Program-made: the position numbers and the translations under genes
Notes under the pieces: generated by a model
Databases searched by the model: none
What the model was told of the DNA's origin: nothing
Seen by the model: only the letters and a program-made list of their open reading frames with translations
In this document: piece after piece, positions 1 through 14,100 of the stretch
How the letters are laid out: every line of letters starts with the position of its first letter
Numbering within the stretch: the first letter of the stretch is position 1
NCBI RefSeq assembly: GCF_029227915.1
Contig: NC_079882.1
Coordinates: forward strand, 19,721,001 to 19,785,000
Length of the DNA: 64,000 bases
Source: Hydractinia symbiolongicarpus
Taxonomy: Eukaryota; Cnidaria; Hydrozoa; Anthoathecata; Hydractiniidae
Direction of reading: 5' to 3'

Positions 1-954
1 TCTGTATATTAGGAAATTTTGCCAGAAGATTAGGAAGAATTAAATAAATAAGCTCTTTCTTTTTTGAATACCAGAAGAACTGTTCAGTTGAAATTGCAGT
101 ACCTATGTAAAAAAGATATATATGGCTAATTTTTTGTCACAAAACAAATTAACAAAATGTTATGGATGTCCCCATAAACAATTTTAGGAATCTAAGGTTA
201 TTTATGAGATTGTAGGTGTGGTCACCCTGAGTTACTATTATTTTTTTCATAAATTCTTGCTTTAGTCTATTGAAATATATGTTTTTAAAAGGAGGTACAA
301 ATATTTTTTTGCCACACTTAAGAGAGCAGTCTGGCCAACAATTCTAGACTAGGCGCATGATTATTAATTTTTCCATTAGGGAAAGGAAATGCCCTAAATT
401 TTATTAAGGTATTCATAACTGCTAATCTGCAAAATGTAAAAATTGAAAAAAAGATATTAAATTGTGGTATAAAATAAAGGCCAGGCTCTAAAAAATGGTA
501 GGTGTTCAGAAATAACTTGTTCTACTCTGGGGGTAACTTATTCCAGCATTCAGGTATTCCAAATGATTGGTGCAGAATTCAATCAATCAATTTTTTATTG
601 ATCAAAAGTAAAATTACATTATTATAGGTTGTTTATTGAAAAAGCCATACTTTCATTATTGAAAGGAGGTCGGCATATCACAAGTGGACTGTAAATACAA
701 AAACTCAGAAGAATGATAAGCTGTTGAAGGTAATAGATCAAAGCATAGTGGTATGATATGGACACATAATTCCAGATGGTGCAGTTTGAAAGAACAACTA
801 TATAAAACTTCCAAGAAAATGTTTGATCAGAAGTGATTTTAAGTCAAAGGTTTTGCTTAAAAATTGGAAAGGAAAGATAGATTTTACATCATACCATGAT
901 TTTACAGAGTAAAAGCAGATAGATTTAATATATACCATAAAAGGTTGACCTGAG
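1..954. other. Intergenic stretch without a recognised gene
   Basis: This AT-rich stretch has no convincing open reading frame on either strand. Short homopolymer runs are common. The right end grades into the decayed reverse-transcriptase fragment that begins near 955, so part of it may be older, unreadable retroelement sequence. I see no RNA gene in it. Confidence 0.4.
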
Positions 955-1455
955 ATTACAATACAAGTCTTCAATAGAAGTCAAGCTCAAGCATCAAACT
1001 ACAGGCCAATTGCTTTGACCTCACATGTAATCAAGATTTTCAAAAAGGTTTTAAAAAAGAGTATTACTTGTTATCTCGAACAAAAAAATCTATTTAATCC
1101 GTCTCAACATGGTTTCAGACAGGGTAAATCTTGCCTTAATGAACTTCTGGAACATTATGACAGAATCCTTGGATTAATTGAAGATTGATCCAATGTTGAC
1201 GTGATATATCTAGACTTTGCAAAAGCCTTCGACAAAGTCGACTTTCAGATTGTTTTAGCAAAACTAGCAAACCTGGGAGTCAGTCGTAACATTGTCAAAT
1301 GGATCCATTCATTTCTCACCAATAGACCACACTATAGTTAATGGCACTAAATCCAAGCCACTTCCTCAGGGATCAGTGTTAGGACCCCTACTGTTCCTAA
1401 TACTAATTGGAGATATAGACTCAGATATCTCAACATCATTCCTACACGGTTTGGT
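955..1455 (+). pseudogene. Decayed non-LTR (LINE-type) reverse transcriptase fragment
   Basis: A conceptual reading from about 991 contains motifs typical of non-LTR reverse transcriptases: NYRPIALTS, QHGFRQGKSCLNELL and VDVIYLDFAKAFDKVD. After a frame change near 1290 it continues with PLPQGSVLGPLLFLI. The frame is broken by a stop at 1186-1188 and by the shift, and the catalytic [FY]xDD segment is not found downstream. The fragment therefore covers only the fingers and part of the palm. No 5' ORF, endonuclease or tail is visible. It is a dead copy of a jockey- or CR1-like element; the clade cannot be fixed from this much sequence. Confidence 0.85.
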
Positions 1456-1469
1456 GGTTGAATCAGAAA

Positions 1470-1572
1470 GTTTTTGTTCGCCTAGTTAGACTACGGGTAG
1501 CCTAATTAAACTACATCACGTCGCCTAACTAAACAACTCGCCTAATTAGGTCATGCCGCCTAATTAGGTGTT
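1470..1572. repeat. Cluster of degenerate CCTAATTAG motifs
   Basis: Five to six copies of a gcCTAATTAgg-like motif, with variants CCTAGTTAG, CCTAATTAA and CCTAACTAA, lie roughly 20-30 bases apart about 0.65 kb upstream of the Tudor gene start. The best copies are near-palindromic (CCTAATTAGG) and contain the TAATTA core typical of homeodomain sites. It may be a decayed minisatellite or a regulatory cluster; the sequence alone does not decide. Confidence 0.5.
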
Positions 1573-2194
1573 TATCCTGACTGAATTAGCTCCTTATTTT
1601 TGGATAAATTTCAATTGGGAAATAGCTGTTTGACGTCTACTGAGAGCGCTGGATTACACCCTGAAGGTCTATGGTTAAAAAATGACTTTATTACATGTTT
1701 GTTGTTGGCAAAGTAAGGGGTGTTTTCTTAAGCTGAAACATTATGCGACAAGGACTGTTTTAGGTGGGTGGGTTGCTGATTGGTGAAGCTGTGGGGGTTT
1801 TTTCCGTTGGGGGACTAATATTTCTTTTTTTGCTACCCTTTTTGTAAAAAACCTATGACATTTCGGTATTTAATATATAGCTAAGGAAAGATAATATTTT
1901 ATGATGCATGCATCTGTTTTGCTCGACACCTAATAAACGAACATTTTCACTACAACACCACCATCTTGAGTGACTCGCTTCCCCAGAAGCACGGGAGCAT
2001 TGGGTACAAAGTGGAGTGCACTTGTATCGTTTAGCGGTTTGGGGACTATGGGATAAGTTGTTTTGGGACTATGTTTGTCTCGCTGGCAAAATAAAACGGT
2101 CTTTTTGCGCACCCACATGGTTGTTGTGGGCTTTCGGATTAGACATAGGAGAATCATGACACCTGAATGACTCCTAAACTAGTAAATTTACACT
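1573..2194. other. Upstream region of the Tudor gene
   Basis: This stretch holds the presumed 5' flank of the multi-Tudor gene. A 75-codon frame on the minus strand (1930-2157) has no recognisable domain, and I do not treat it as a gene. An in-frame TAA at 2183-2185 lies four codons before the ATG at 2195, which supports that ATG as the first possible start unless an unseen 5' exon exists. No clear TATA box stands out. Confidence 0.45.
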
Positions 2195-5100
2195 ATGCAA
2201 GGTGTAACAACGGTTGACCTACCGTTTGGAAGAGTCACAAAGTGGTACGCAACTTATGTTGATTCGTGTGGACATATATTTTGTCAGCTAAGTGAACCCT
2301 CTATTTCTGTCAAATATGAACGCCTTTATCAAGGCATTAACAGTTGGGCAAGAGCTGGAAAACTGCAATTAATACCTATAGATCCGGCAATTGGAGAAGT
2401 TTGTTTAGCAAAAGCAGGTGACGGTTCATGGTACCGTTGTCAAGTAACAGAAGTTGATGTTGATTCACGGCAAGCAGATGTTTTTTATTTTGATTATGGC
2501 AACTCAGAAGTTGTTTCATTTGACTGTATATCACAGCTTCCACCACCATTTTCAGATCTTCCACCACAAGCAAATGAGTGTGTTCTTGCTAATGTCGAGC
2601 CAGTATTGCACAATGATAAATGGAGTGAAAGGGCATTGGAACTTATAAAAGAATTAGTTTTAGAACAGGAGTTGCATGGTATTGCCATTAAATTATATAG
2701 AAATGTTTTGGTCTTGAAATTATTTGCTGACCATGAAGGAACTGTGACAGTGGCAGAACAGTTAATATCTGCTGGTTTTGGACAAGTGAAACATTCTAGA
2801 TCAATAAGCAGTTCCAGTGGCAGCGCTGTCAGATCAGGGTCTATATCAAGTGCTGGAAGCGCTGGATCTAAAAAGAATTCTTTAACAGGGGCAGCAAGAA
2901 GTCTAAAACAATATAAGAGAACGGCCTTAAACCCTGAGCAATACATTGATTTTTCTGTTGTATATTGTGAAAACTTAAACAAGTTTTTTTGCCAGTTTGT
3001 TGCATCTAAAAATGATTTGGACAAACTACAAGAAAATTTACAGGTACTTTATAGAAATGAATCAAGCGAAGTAATTATGAAGTCAGTTAAATTAAATCAA
3101 CCCTGTTGTGCAAAGTTTTCTGAAGATGATATGTGGTATCGTGGAATCGTTAAAACAATCAATAGTACATCTGCAACTATTTACTTTGTTGATTATGGTA
3201 ATACAGATTTAGTCAATCAAACTGATCTACGAGAAATCAAAACAGAATTGTTATCACTGCCAATATGTGCAGTGGAATGTAGTCTATCTGGGGTATTACC
3301 ATTGGCAGGCGAAAAGACTTATTCTGATAAAGCGAAGGAAAAATTTGAAACCTTAACAATGGACAATTCTTCAATGGTGGGATTGGTTACTAAGGTTACA
3401 AACAACAAAATTGAAGTGATTTTGTATGACAGCAATGACAGTCCTATTAATCAAAAGCTTGTTGAGGAAGGTTTAGTTGCTGCAGTTGGTCAACCTGAAG
3501 CAAATTTAGCCTCGTTGCAATCACAAAGTTCTCAGTCTATGCCTGAAGAGGAAGCCTCAAACCAATTTATAAAATATGTACCTCAAGTTATTTCTACTGG
3601 CTTTGAGGCACTTGTTTATGTTTCCTATATGTATAATCCACACAATTTCTATGTGAGTTTGGTTCAGAGTACTAACAGTCTGGATCAGTTAATGGCTGAT
3701 ATCAGGAGTGTTTACCAAGACAGTGTGAATACGAAGGGCATTATAAATCCTGTTGTTGATCAGCCTTGCGCAGTGAAGTTTTCTGAAGATAATCAGTATT
3801 ACAGGGGTGTTATAACTGAACTTAAAAGTCATATGGTGAAGGTATATATATAGGCAGTTTTTATTTTCCAATAATGTTCTTTATATTGATATAACATTTT
3901 GTCATACTAGTCAAGACTTCTTTGCATACATAAAAGTATATTGAACAAAATATGTACAACCTGGTTGACATCAGGTTTCTCGTTTTGAGGTTCGTAATCT
4001 CGTTCCTTAGTCCTATCACATAAGTAAATTTCATAAGCTGTGTAATAAACTGCGTACATATTGAACATCAGGGGTTGAACATCAGGGTCTGATCCAGAAA
4101 TTTATTTTGGGCGTCAATAGCGCTGTATATGGAAATTTTTTTATGACAACAAAAATACATGGAATACATCATCTTCTTTTTAGTATACAACGTAATTTTT
4201 TCATAGAAATATATCTTCTCTGTGATTAAGGACTTTAAGAATATCCAGAAAATAAGAAATAAAGCGATTCTCAACCAGTTGCACTTAAAAGTATTCTTAG
4301 CTAGAAAAAAACGACTTTTTTACTTCAATAGCTGGATATGTTTCACGAGAATAAGAATTAAAAAAAAACAATTAAAAAACCTACAAATAGTTTTAAGCAA
4401 ACTGCAGTGACGTTTTAGCTGTGTACAATTCCTTTTTGATATTCAAGTAAGCCACAGCAACTTTTTAGCTGTTTAACTGTCCTGTTTTAGTAATTTTCAA
4501 GCAAATAATGGCAATGATTTCCCCTGTACATATCATGAAAAAGAAACAGCAGCCCTTGTTGAGCAACACAAACATAATTGAGGTCTAAAATAAATCCTTA
4601 TGAAAATCCCGCCTGGGGCAATCTCGTCATTAATTCATCACGTACGCACTAATTTCTAAAAAAAAATCTTGAACCTTAATTTGCCTACATTTTTGGTTTG
4701 AATAAGAGTGAGAAACCTGATTTTAAGTTACAAAATATTAAAGTAAATTTGTATAAATTGATTTAAGACTACCACTAAAACCTTTAACTTTGTTCTTGAC
4801 TTTAATAACCTATTTTTTATGTTACATCTGTTAGGTTCACTATGTTGATTATGGTAACAGTGAGGATATAGCTGTTGGGCTACTTCAAAATCTGCGTAAA
4901 GAATTTATCAAACTGCCAAAGCAAGCCATTCCCTGCAAGTTGGATGGTATTGAACCAATAAATGGTATTGTATTACTTTGTTTTTGCCCTTACAGGAAGT
5001 TACAGGAAGATCACTAATAAATAATTTTCATGGTCAAAAAAAGTCTCTCAATGCTTACCATGCATAGTCAAGATTAAGCAAACAATTGTTTACTGGAATA

Positions 5101-8100
5101 ACCTGCCTCTTCACAATTAATGTGAGTGCAAGTATATGTTACAATTAACAAAAGCCTGTGGTATTGATAAAAGCATGTGCATCGAATCGCATGCCTGAAT
5201 AGCTTTTGTGCGTGTGTGGCAGCCACTCATTGAATCCCTGAATAGCTTAACAATGACAACCAAAGTTATGACGCTACTGGAAGCTCTTGTGAAGGTGACT
5301 CACACATACATGTAAAGTTACATTAAAGTGAAAGAGCTGGCAACGCTAAAGTTACATTGAAGTGAGAGAGCTGGGAACGCTCACACTAAAATCATAAAGA
5401 ACAGTAAAAGGCCACTTGTGTGGCAATTTTTAATTAAGAAAAAACTATATTTTAAAAAATATTTCAGAACATTTTATGCCATTCACGTAAATTAATACTA
5501 CCTGCAGAACATTTTACAATGATCAAATTAATACCTGATATAAATATCCGCCTGTAAAAATTAGGAATTTTTTTGTTTAATCTGAAGCAGGCCTCCAGTT
5601 ATGATTGTTTCATCGGTTCAAGCACCTTACAAATAAATATGCAGATTATATTTAATTGAAATTGTCTTTATGTAACACCTAAAAAAACGCAAACAGCCAT
5701 GAAATAATACAATCTTGTTAAGGTTAAACTTGTTATTACAGCAACAAGCAAAGGGTACAATTTGAAATAGAAGAACGCTAATATCAGTAATAGTAATAGT
5801 GACAGTTGTTTCTGTAATTTATAGGTAAACGGTTACCAGTAAGCAAATTTTTTGTAAGCTTTTAGGTCCTTACATTGCCGAAAAAGACCATTTGTAATAA
5901 TTGATGGAACCATAATTTTTGTGGCCTGTAATCATTAGAGTAAACTTTCAAGCATGTTTATGTGTTTTTCATTGCAGAGGAATTTCATGCTGATGCTTGT
6001 CGAAAGTTTGAAGAGCTTACTTTGGATAAAAACATCACAATGACTGTCATTGGTCTGCAAGATGGAGTGCATCTAGTAAGACTAGAAGAGATCAACCACA
6101 ACAATGTTGTGCCAAAGATTGATATTGCTCAAGCATTAATATTAGGTGGGATGGGAAAGGAAGGAGGCATGCCTACTAAAAAAAGTAAGTTAATTCACTG
6201 ATATTTTTCAAGGAATCAACAAGAAAAATCCAAAAGAATATCAACAACATTAGCGGGTCCAACATGGCATGCAGCATTATTTAAGTGTCAAAATCTTTTA
6301 TTGCAAGAACGAAAAAAAACTTTTTTAAAAAATTAAAAAGGCTAGTTGAATAATTTTTTAAGCTCTTAAACATTGGTTCAACATCATTTATCAACTTGTT
6401 TAATTTCACTTTCACCAGTTGAATTACAAAAAAACACAGTAAAAGTGTTACGATGTAACCTGTGACAATGAACATTATTCATTTTCTTTTCACTCTAGGA
6501 ATGATGTGTGATTTTTGTTTTCCTAGCTTTTTTTTACATATTTTTACCATATTATTGAAGTATTGTTTACATAGGCAATGATATTATTTTACGTTTGTGC
6601 ACAATTTGCTATCACTACTTATAGAAAAGTAATCTTGATTGATTGATTGATGAATTTACAAGTAATAAAAAACTGCAAACATTTTATTACTTTTTTATAG
6701 GGAATTTTGGTGCAAAAATAACATCCAGCACAACACGATATAAAGACTTGAAAATTGATATTAATACTTACATAGATGTATCACCTGTGGACGTGCTCAA
6801 TCCATCTCAATTTTGTTGTCATGTTGTTCAAAATGCTGTTGAATTTAAACAGCTTACTAAAGAAATAAATGAGTTCTACGATTCCTCTGTTGCAGATAGT
6901 CAAGTAAAATGGGAAAAGCTTGTGCCATGTGTCGCACTTTATGATGGTAAGTACAAGTTTTTTAAGGGGAATTCTTTTTGTTAATTGGCATATCAAATTT
7001 ATATTTTTACATAAAAATATATTTAAAAAGTCTCCTTTTATCCAATTTAATAAATTACTAATACTCCACTGTTTACATTTAACTTTAGAAAGACAATACC
7101 CATGCAGCATTATTAAATTAATAAAATTTAAATTGTATAAAAAATAAGTTTTTCCCATGCTGTAGTTACCTACAGATAAGAGCCAGATGAACAATTTTAT
7201 AAATTTGTATTCCTTCATGTTTTTAAAGCATATGCATATTTAAGCATGCATGTGTACATTTTGTGATTTGCATAAAAGTTTTGTGTATTATTAAGGTACC
7301 TTTTTGAAAAACATCTAGATCTTTCTTGTTTTATGGTCAGGATTCCGATTAAAAGCCACAGTGAATTGTGAAAAAATATAAAATTACTAATGCACCCTGC
7401 GATTCTATAATTTTGTTCAAAACCAACTAATACTCTTGAGGTGATTCAAATAGTGGAGTCTTTAAAGGGTTCTCTGTTTCTACTTTAAAAGGGGGTTTCA
7501 AACCAGACGGCTTAAGACATAATTTGAAATTGAAAAATAATAATAGATATATATGAAATTAAGAAAATTCAGTAACAATTTAACTAAACTAAAATTCAAA
7601 AAGAAATTTCTAAAACCTATTTTGACATTAACAAATTTAAGTTAAATACTTTGAAATAATTTGTATATTTCAGTTTTTTTTAAAAATTTGCATTTGTGCC
7701 TGCACTAGCAATTAACAAGATTACTACCTTAGTGAAAAACCAATTTATAACTGTTTTTACTGTCTGTGGCAATTCCCTATTTTAAAAAGTTTTATCATTT
7801 AATATGGGATAATATTTACTAAAATGTGTCCTAAATATATACAAGATTTCCATCATTAAATCTTGTACATTAATTATAGTTGATAAGTGTTGGTATAGAG
7901 CCACTGTAACAAGTATTGTGACCAACACAACTGTAGAAGTATCATTTGTGGATTTTGGAAACACGGAAGTCATCAACATCCAAAATATAAGACCTATATA
8001 CGAGGGATTCATGGTTCTACCAGCACAAGTGTTTGTATGCTCTTTGGCTGATGTGATACCTGTCAACAAATTTTGGACATCGGAAGCAGTTAAATATTTT

Positions 8101-11100
8101 CAAAACCTTGTTATTGACAAACATTTGGCTGCAAATATCAAGTCAAAAAGTAATTATTTTATTAATACACTTTCTTACATGCAATTGTTACACTTTCTTA
8201 CGTGCATCCATCTGTAAAAGTTGACACAGGTTGAAGTGGGGTGGCTTTAGAATATCTTATGTTATTGCTCATTTTTATTTGTATACCAGCTACAATCGTT
8301 ATGCCTGAAAAAAAAACATTTAGCACCACTCCTTAATTGTCAAAATTCAGAAGGAAAGCACATATTTTTGTGAAATTTCAATGGTTTGCTATTTTGGAAC
8401 TTGTTATCTCAGAGTCAAAGTTTCACTGTTGTATTTAATTCTATGGTTATTCTGTTTTACCGAGTTTACTGAAATGACCAAAACTTTTTTTGCATTTCTG
8501 TGGTATTAACAAAAGTTTTTGCTTTGCCAAGACAATATATTATGTGGGTTTAAGTTTCTAGATTTTCCTTAAAGGCATATTTGATCTTTGTTTCTAGATG
8601 AAAATAATTCATACTCTATTGTCCTGTATGACACAAAGAATTCTCCTGAAGTAAATATATCACAAAGTCTCATCAAAAATGGATATGCATCTTCCACTGA
8701 AGCTACTGTGGCAACCTTGGGTTGTGAAAAATATGTGGATCCAAACGATGTCGAACAAGTTCTTGTAACGTGTGTTACGAATCCTTCTAATTTTTGGTTG
8801 CAGCTTAGCCGATTAGGTGGACAGCTGGACCAAATGATGACGCAAATTGAAACTTTCTACACAAATCTTAATCAGCAGGATTTATCAATAGCAAGTCCAA
8901 TGATTGGCCAGTATTGTTGCGCAAAGTTCACTGAAGATGATGGTTGGTATCGAGCAGCGATTGAAGAAGTGAATGGGAGTACGGTCACTGTAAGATATAT
9001 TGACTATGGCAATTCTGAAAATATAGACATAGGCAGGATCAAAGTTTTAGACACAGATTTTGATAGTTTGCCAAAATTTGCTTTGCACTGTGGTTTGGCA
9101 GAAATGAAAAACTTCCTAGATTGGGATCTTTCCTTAAATTCCTTGTTGCTTGATAAGGGTTTTGAAGCGAGATTTTCCACCAACGAATCGTCCCCATTAC
9201 TGGTGCATCTTAAATCTGATGGAAAATCTGTTAATGGTGAAATTGCAGTGCTTATTGGTTTGCAGCCAGATAAAAAAATATACGATAAAACGCCATGTAA
9301 CCTTACAACTCCACCATTTATAGTTGGTAAGAGTTATGGAATGTATTTTTTGCATGAAGCTACTCCAAAAACATTTTACTGCCAGTTAGTTGAGGGTGAG
9401 GAAAGCCTGAATAATTTGATGGATGATATTGCTGTCTACATGGATTCCCGTGGTGTTAGTGCATGTGATGACGTTAACGTTGGAAGTTATTGCTTAGCTT
9501 GTTACAGTGAAGATGGGAAATGGTACAGAGCTCAAATTGCAGCTGTTATGGGAAACAATGTAAGTTTTTCGCTGTCTAATTAAATTGTGACAAGCAATCG
9601 CCTGAAAGTTTTTTAATGATCCTTAAACAATTGGTTTTGTGATAAATTGGTAACAAAGACAAAAAATCAATGACAAACAAAAAGTTAAGGTAAAAAAAAG
9701 TCCAGGTAAAGAATCTACAAAAACATATTCGATCTGTTTAAAGAAAACTCGAAGATTAGTAAAAAAGCCTTTAGGAGAGGTCTTCCAGTGGTCCGTAAAT
9801 AATGTTGAGACGAATTTAATTCTTCTTACGAAAAGATAGTTGAATATAATTATATCTTATGCAATCTTACTTTGTTTAGATTACCATATATTTCTGTGAC
9901 TATGGTAACAAGGAAGTTATTAGCTCAATGGAGAAGATAAGCAGTCTTCCTGAAAGATTTTGCAGCCTTCCCATGCAAGTCGTGGAATGTTCAACTCAAT
10001 CGCTTCAAAGTGGTGGCAAAATGAAGGACTTCTTAAGTTCAATAGATATTGAACAAGTTTTGAACACAAGAATTATCGAACTAAACAGTGAAGGATATAT
10101 TGTTGTGGATATTTGTAATGTGAGTGACAATAACCAACCAACACATGAAACTACACTATGTAAACCGGAACCTGAAGAAACGAATACCAATGTTCCTGCG
10201 AAAAGTAGACAGCAGAAGTTGGAATTTAAATGCACAGACCTAGAATCAAACGAACCTGGCATTTGTACTTTTATCTCATCACCAATACAGATTAATGTTC
10301 AACTGAACAAATATGGGGACAAACTTACAACGATCATGGACGAATTGGCTACTTATTGTGAAACTGCTCCTCAGTTAGTAAATCTGGAGCCTTCATTAGC
10401 TTGCGCTGCGAAATACGTGATGGATGATGCTTGGTACCGTGCAGAAATCTTAAACATTAATGCCGATAAAGTTATGGTAAATTTTGTTGATTATGGGAAC
10501 ACCGAAGAAGTTCCTGCCAACTCGTTAAAACAACTAACTGCACCGCTGGCTTCTCTCCCTAAGACCTCTGTTTCATTTACTCTTCACGACGTTCACGCTG
10601 AAGATGTAGACTTTAGTAAAGCTAAACTGTGGCTTGAAGAAAATGTTTTAGACCAATCAGTTGATGTTAAGGTTATTTCAAAGAGTGAAACCGCAGTGGA
10701 AGCTAATGTTTACATTACTGGTTCCGAGGGTCACGTGAACGATGCCTTGTACACCTTTTGTGCTGCCACAGAGTTTTCCGCGTCTGAAAACCTAGTATCG
10801 AACAAAGACGAAGTTACACAAAAGTTACAAGCTAAATCACCTGTCGTAGAAAAAGAAGAAAAAAGTGCAATAACTCATAAAATTCCCCAACAAGAAGAAA
10901 AGAAGCGTCTTATATCCTGTCCAAAATTTGCAGCTAATACGAACACGAATGCATTTTGTTACGTCGTTGAATCGCCGGTGGTTTTGCGTTGTCAACTTTC
11001 GCAATATCAAGAACAATTAGACGATCTCATGAATCACATCGCTGCTGTTGCTGACTCGAGTCCAGTACTCAATGCTCCGGAAACAAATGATATATGTTTA

Positions 11101-14100
11101 GCTAAGTATTCTGCTGATGAAGGCTGGTACAGAGGCCGTATCGTGAATGTCGATGATGGAATTACTGTGGAATTTGTTGATTTTGGAAACCAGGAAAAAG
11201 TTGACGCCCAAGGCATCAGATCTTTGTCAGCAGAATTTGCTATTTTGCCTCAAACTTGTGTCAAAGTTATTCTTAATGATGTTCACTTAGAAGATATCGA
11301 CACTGCTGCGACGATCACATGGCTTCAGGAGAAAGTATTGGAACACGTTCTTCGTTTGGAAGTTGTTAATGTAGAAGACCAAGCGACAATTTCAGCATAC
11401 GTGTACATTGAAGGTCAGGACGAACATGTTAACGATAAAATATATGAGCTGCACGCCCTACAGGTTACAGAAGAAGTCGTAGCTGTAAATGAAAACGTTG
11501 TGGAAAGTTCACCTCCTGTGCAAGACACCCGTACTTCGTCGTCTCCAAATACTAACGTAGTAGCGCAGACTGCTGTGAAAACTACACCATGTAAATACAA
11601 ATCACATGCGATTAACAATAATGACACTGTTCCAGTAATTTGCACATTTGTAAGCTCTGCAACTGAAATACAAGTTCAGTTATTTCAATATACCATGCAA
11701 CTAGACGAATTGATGGAGAAGATAGCAAGTTACTGTTCACAAAAAACGGTAACACCGAACAATTTAGCAGTTGGTACGCCCTACCTTGGTTTATATCCTG
11801 ACGATGGTGAGTGGTATCGTGCAGAAATATCAGACATTGATGGTGAAAACATTACATTGAATTATATTGATTATGGTAACACTGCTATTGTAACCGCGAA
11901 AGATGTTCGCAATATAACTGAAGAATTTTTGTCGCTGCCGAGAACCTGTGTAACATGTAAGCTACATGATGTTCATGTGGAAGATATCGATGTAAAAAAA
12001 TCACAGGAATTTTTAGAAACATACTTGAATCAAGAACTGACATTAAGCGTGTCAATAGTCGAAAACGAACAAACTATCAGTGGTTTTGTATCTGTACCTA
12101 ATGGTAAAGTCTCTCTGAATGATATGCTTTATGAAAAATTTTCTTTGCCTGAAGTTGTCGTTGAGGAAGAAAAAAGTGCTGAACCTGAAAAGAGTTCCCA
12201 ACAACAAGGAGAAAAACATGCCTTGTCGTGTCCAGAATTTGGAGCTAATAACAACAAGAATGCATTTTGTTACGTCGTTGAATCGCCGGTGGTTTTGCGT
12301 TGTCAACTTTCGCAATATCAAGAACAATTAGACGATCTCATGAATCACATCGCTGCTGTTGCTGATTCGAGTCCAGTACTCAATGCTCCGGAAACTAATG
12401 ATATATGTTTAGCTAAGTATTCTGCTGATGACGGCTGGTACAGAGGCCGAATCGTAAATATCGATGATGGAATCACAGTGGAATTTGTTGATTTTGGAAA
12501 CCAGGAAAAGGTTGACGCCCAATTCATCAGATCTTTGTCAGCAGAATTTGCTATTTTGCCTCAAACTTGTGTCAAAGTTATTCTCAATGATGTTCACTTA
12601 GAAGATATCGACACTGCTGCGACGATCACATGGCTTCAGGAGAAAGTATTGGAACATGTTGTTCGTTTGGAAGTTGTAAATGTAGAAGAACAAGCGACAA
12701 TTTCAGCATACGTTTATATTGAAGGTCAGGACGAACATGTTAACGATAAAATATATGAGCTGCACGCCCTACAGGTTACAGAAGAAGTCGTAGCTGTTAA
12801 TGAAAACGTTGTGGAAAGTTCGCCTCCTGTGCAAGACACCCGTACTTCGTCGTCTCCAAATACTAACGTAGTAGCGCAGACTGCTGTGAAAACTACACCA
12901 TGTAAATACAAAGCACATGCGATTAACAATAATGACACTGTTCCAGTAATTTGCACATTTGTAAGCTCTGCAACTGAAATACAAGTTCAGTTATTTCAAT
13001 ATACCGCGCAACTAGACGAATTGATGGAGAAGATAGCAAGTTACTGTTCACAAAAAACGGTAACACCGAACAATTTAGCAGTTGGTACGCCCTACCTTGG
13101 TTTATATCCTGACGATGGTGAGTGGTATCGTGCAGAAATATCAGACATTGATGGTAAAAACATTACATTGAAATATATTGATTATGGTAACACTGCCATT
13201 GTAACCGCGAAAGATGTTCGCAATATAACTGAAGAATTTTTGTCGTTACCAAGAACCTGTGTAACATGTAAGCTACATGATGTTCATGTGGAAGATATCG
13301 ATGTAAAAAAATCACAGGAATTTTTAGAAACATACTTGAATCAAGAACTGACATTAAGCGTGTCAACAGTTGAAAACGAACAAACTATCAGTGGTTTCGT
13401 ATCTGTACCTAATGGTAAAGTCTCTCTAAATGATATGCTTTATGAAAAATTTTCTTTGCCTGAAGTATTGGAAGCCAAAGAGACGTCAGCTGTACCTTTA
13501 AGCGAAAGTGCGACTGTTGTCGAACAGGAAAGTAAAGCACAGGATGATAGTATGCTTGCTAACAGTGAAATTGTAGGAGAAGCGTCGATTCTGTCGAAAG
13601 ATCATGTGGTTTTTTTACCTTCCGTGGTTAACAGTGAGGAGGAAGTGATATGTACGTTCGTTGAATCACCGATTAAAATTTGTTGTCAGTTGGTAAGACA
13701 CGAATCATTGTTTCAAGCAATCAGTGCGTTAACGGAAGCACCTCCTGCCGACGCAAAGCCTGTTGCACACTTTGCGAAAGGAAAAGCAGTTATTGCTAAA
13801 TCAGAAGACGATGGAGCCTGGTACCGAGCTGCTATACTAGCCAAGAACGAATCGTCAGTCTCTGTATTGTATGTTGACTTTGGAAATAAGGAAGAAGTAC
13901 CTGAGGCCAATTTGATAGAATTGTACAACGATCAACTACTGGCACCGCCGTGTTGCGAAAGTATCATCTTACAGGATGTTTTTCAAGCAGATCTTGATTG
14001 CGAGAAAGTGATGACGTGGTTAAACACGGAATGTATTGATCAGCCACTCCGACTGGAAACGTCTAAGAATGAGGCAGGAGAGTATCAAGCCTACGTTTAT

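Noticed and set aside
1930-2157. 75-codon minus-strand frame upstream of the Tudor gene
   Set aside because: No domain, no splice context and a short frame in AT-rich DNA; most likely chance.
2376-3024. Minus- and second-frame open stretches inside Tudor exon 1
   Set aside because: They overlap the strongly supported Tudor coding frame and show no domain; they are shadows of it.
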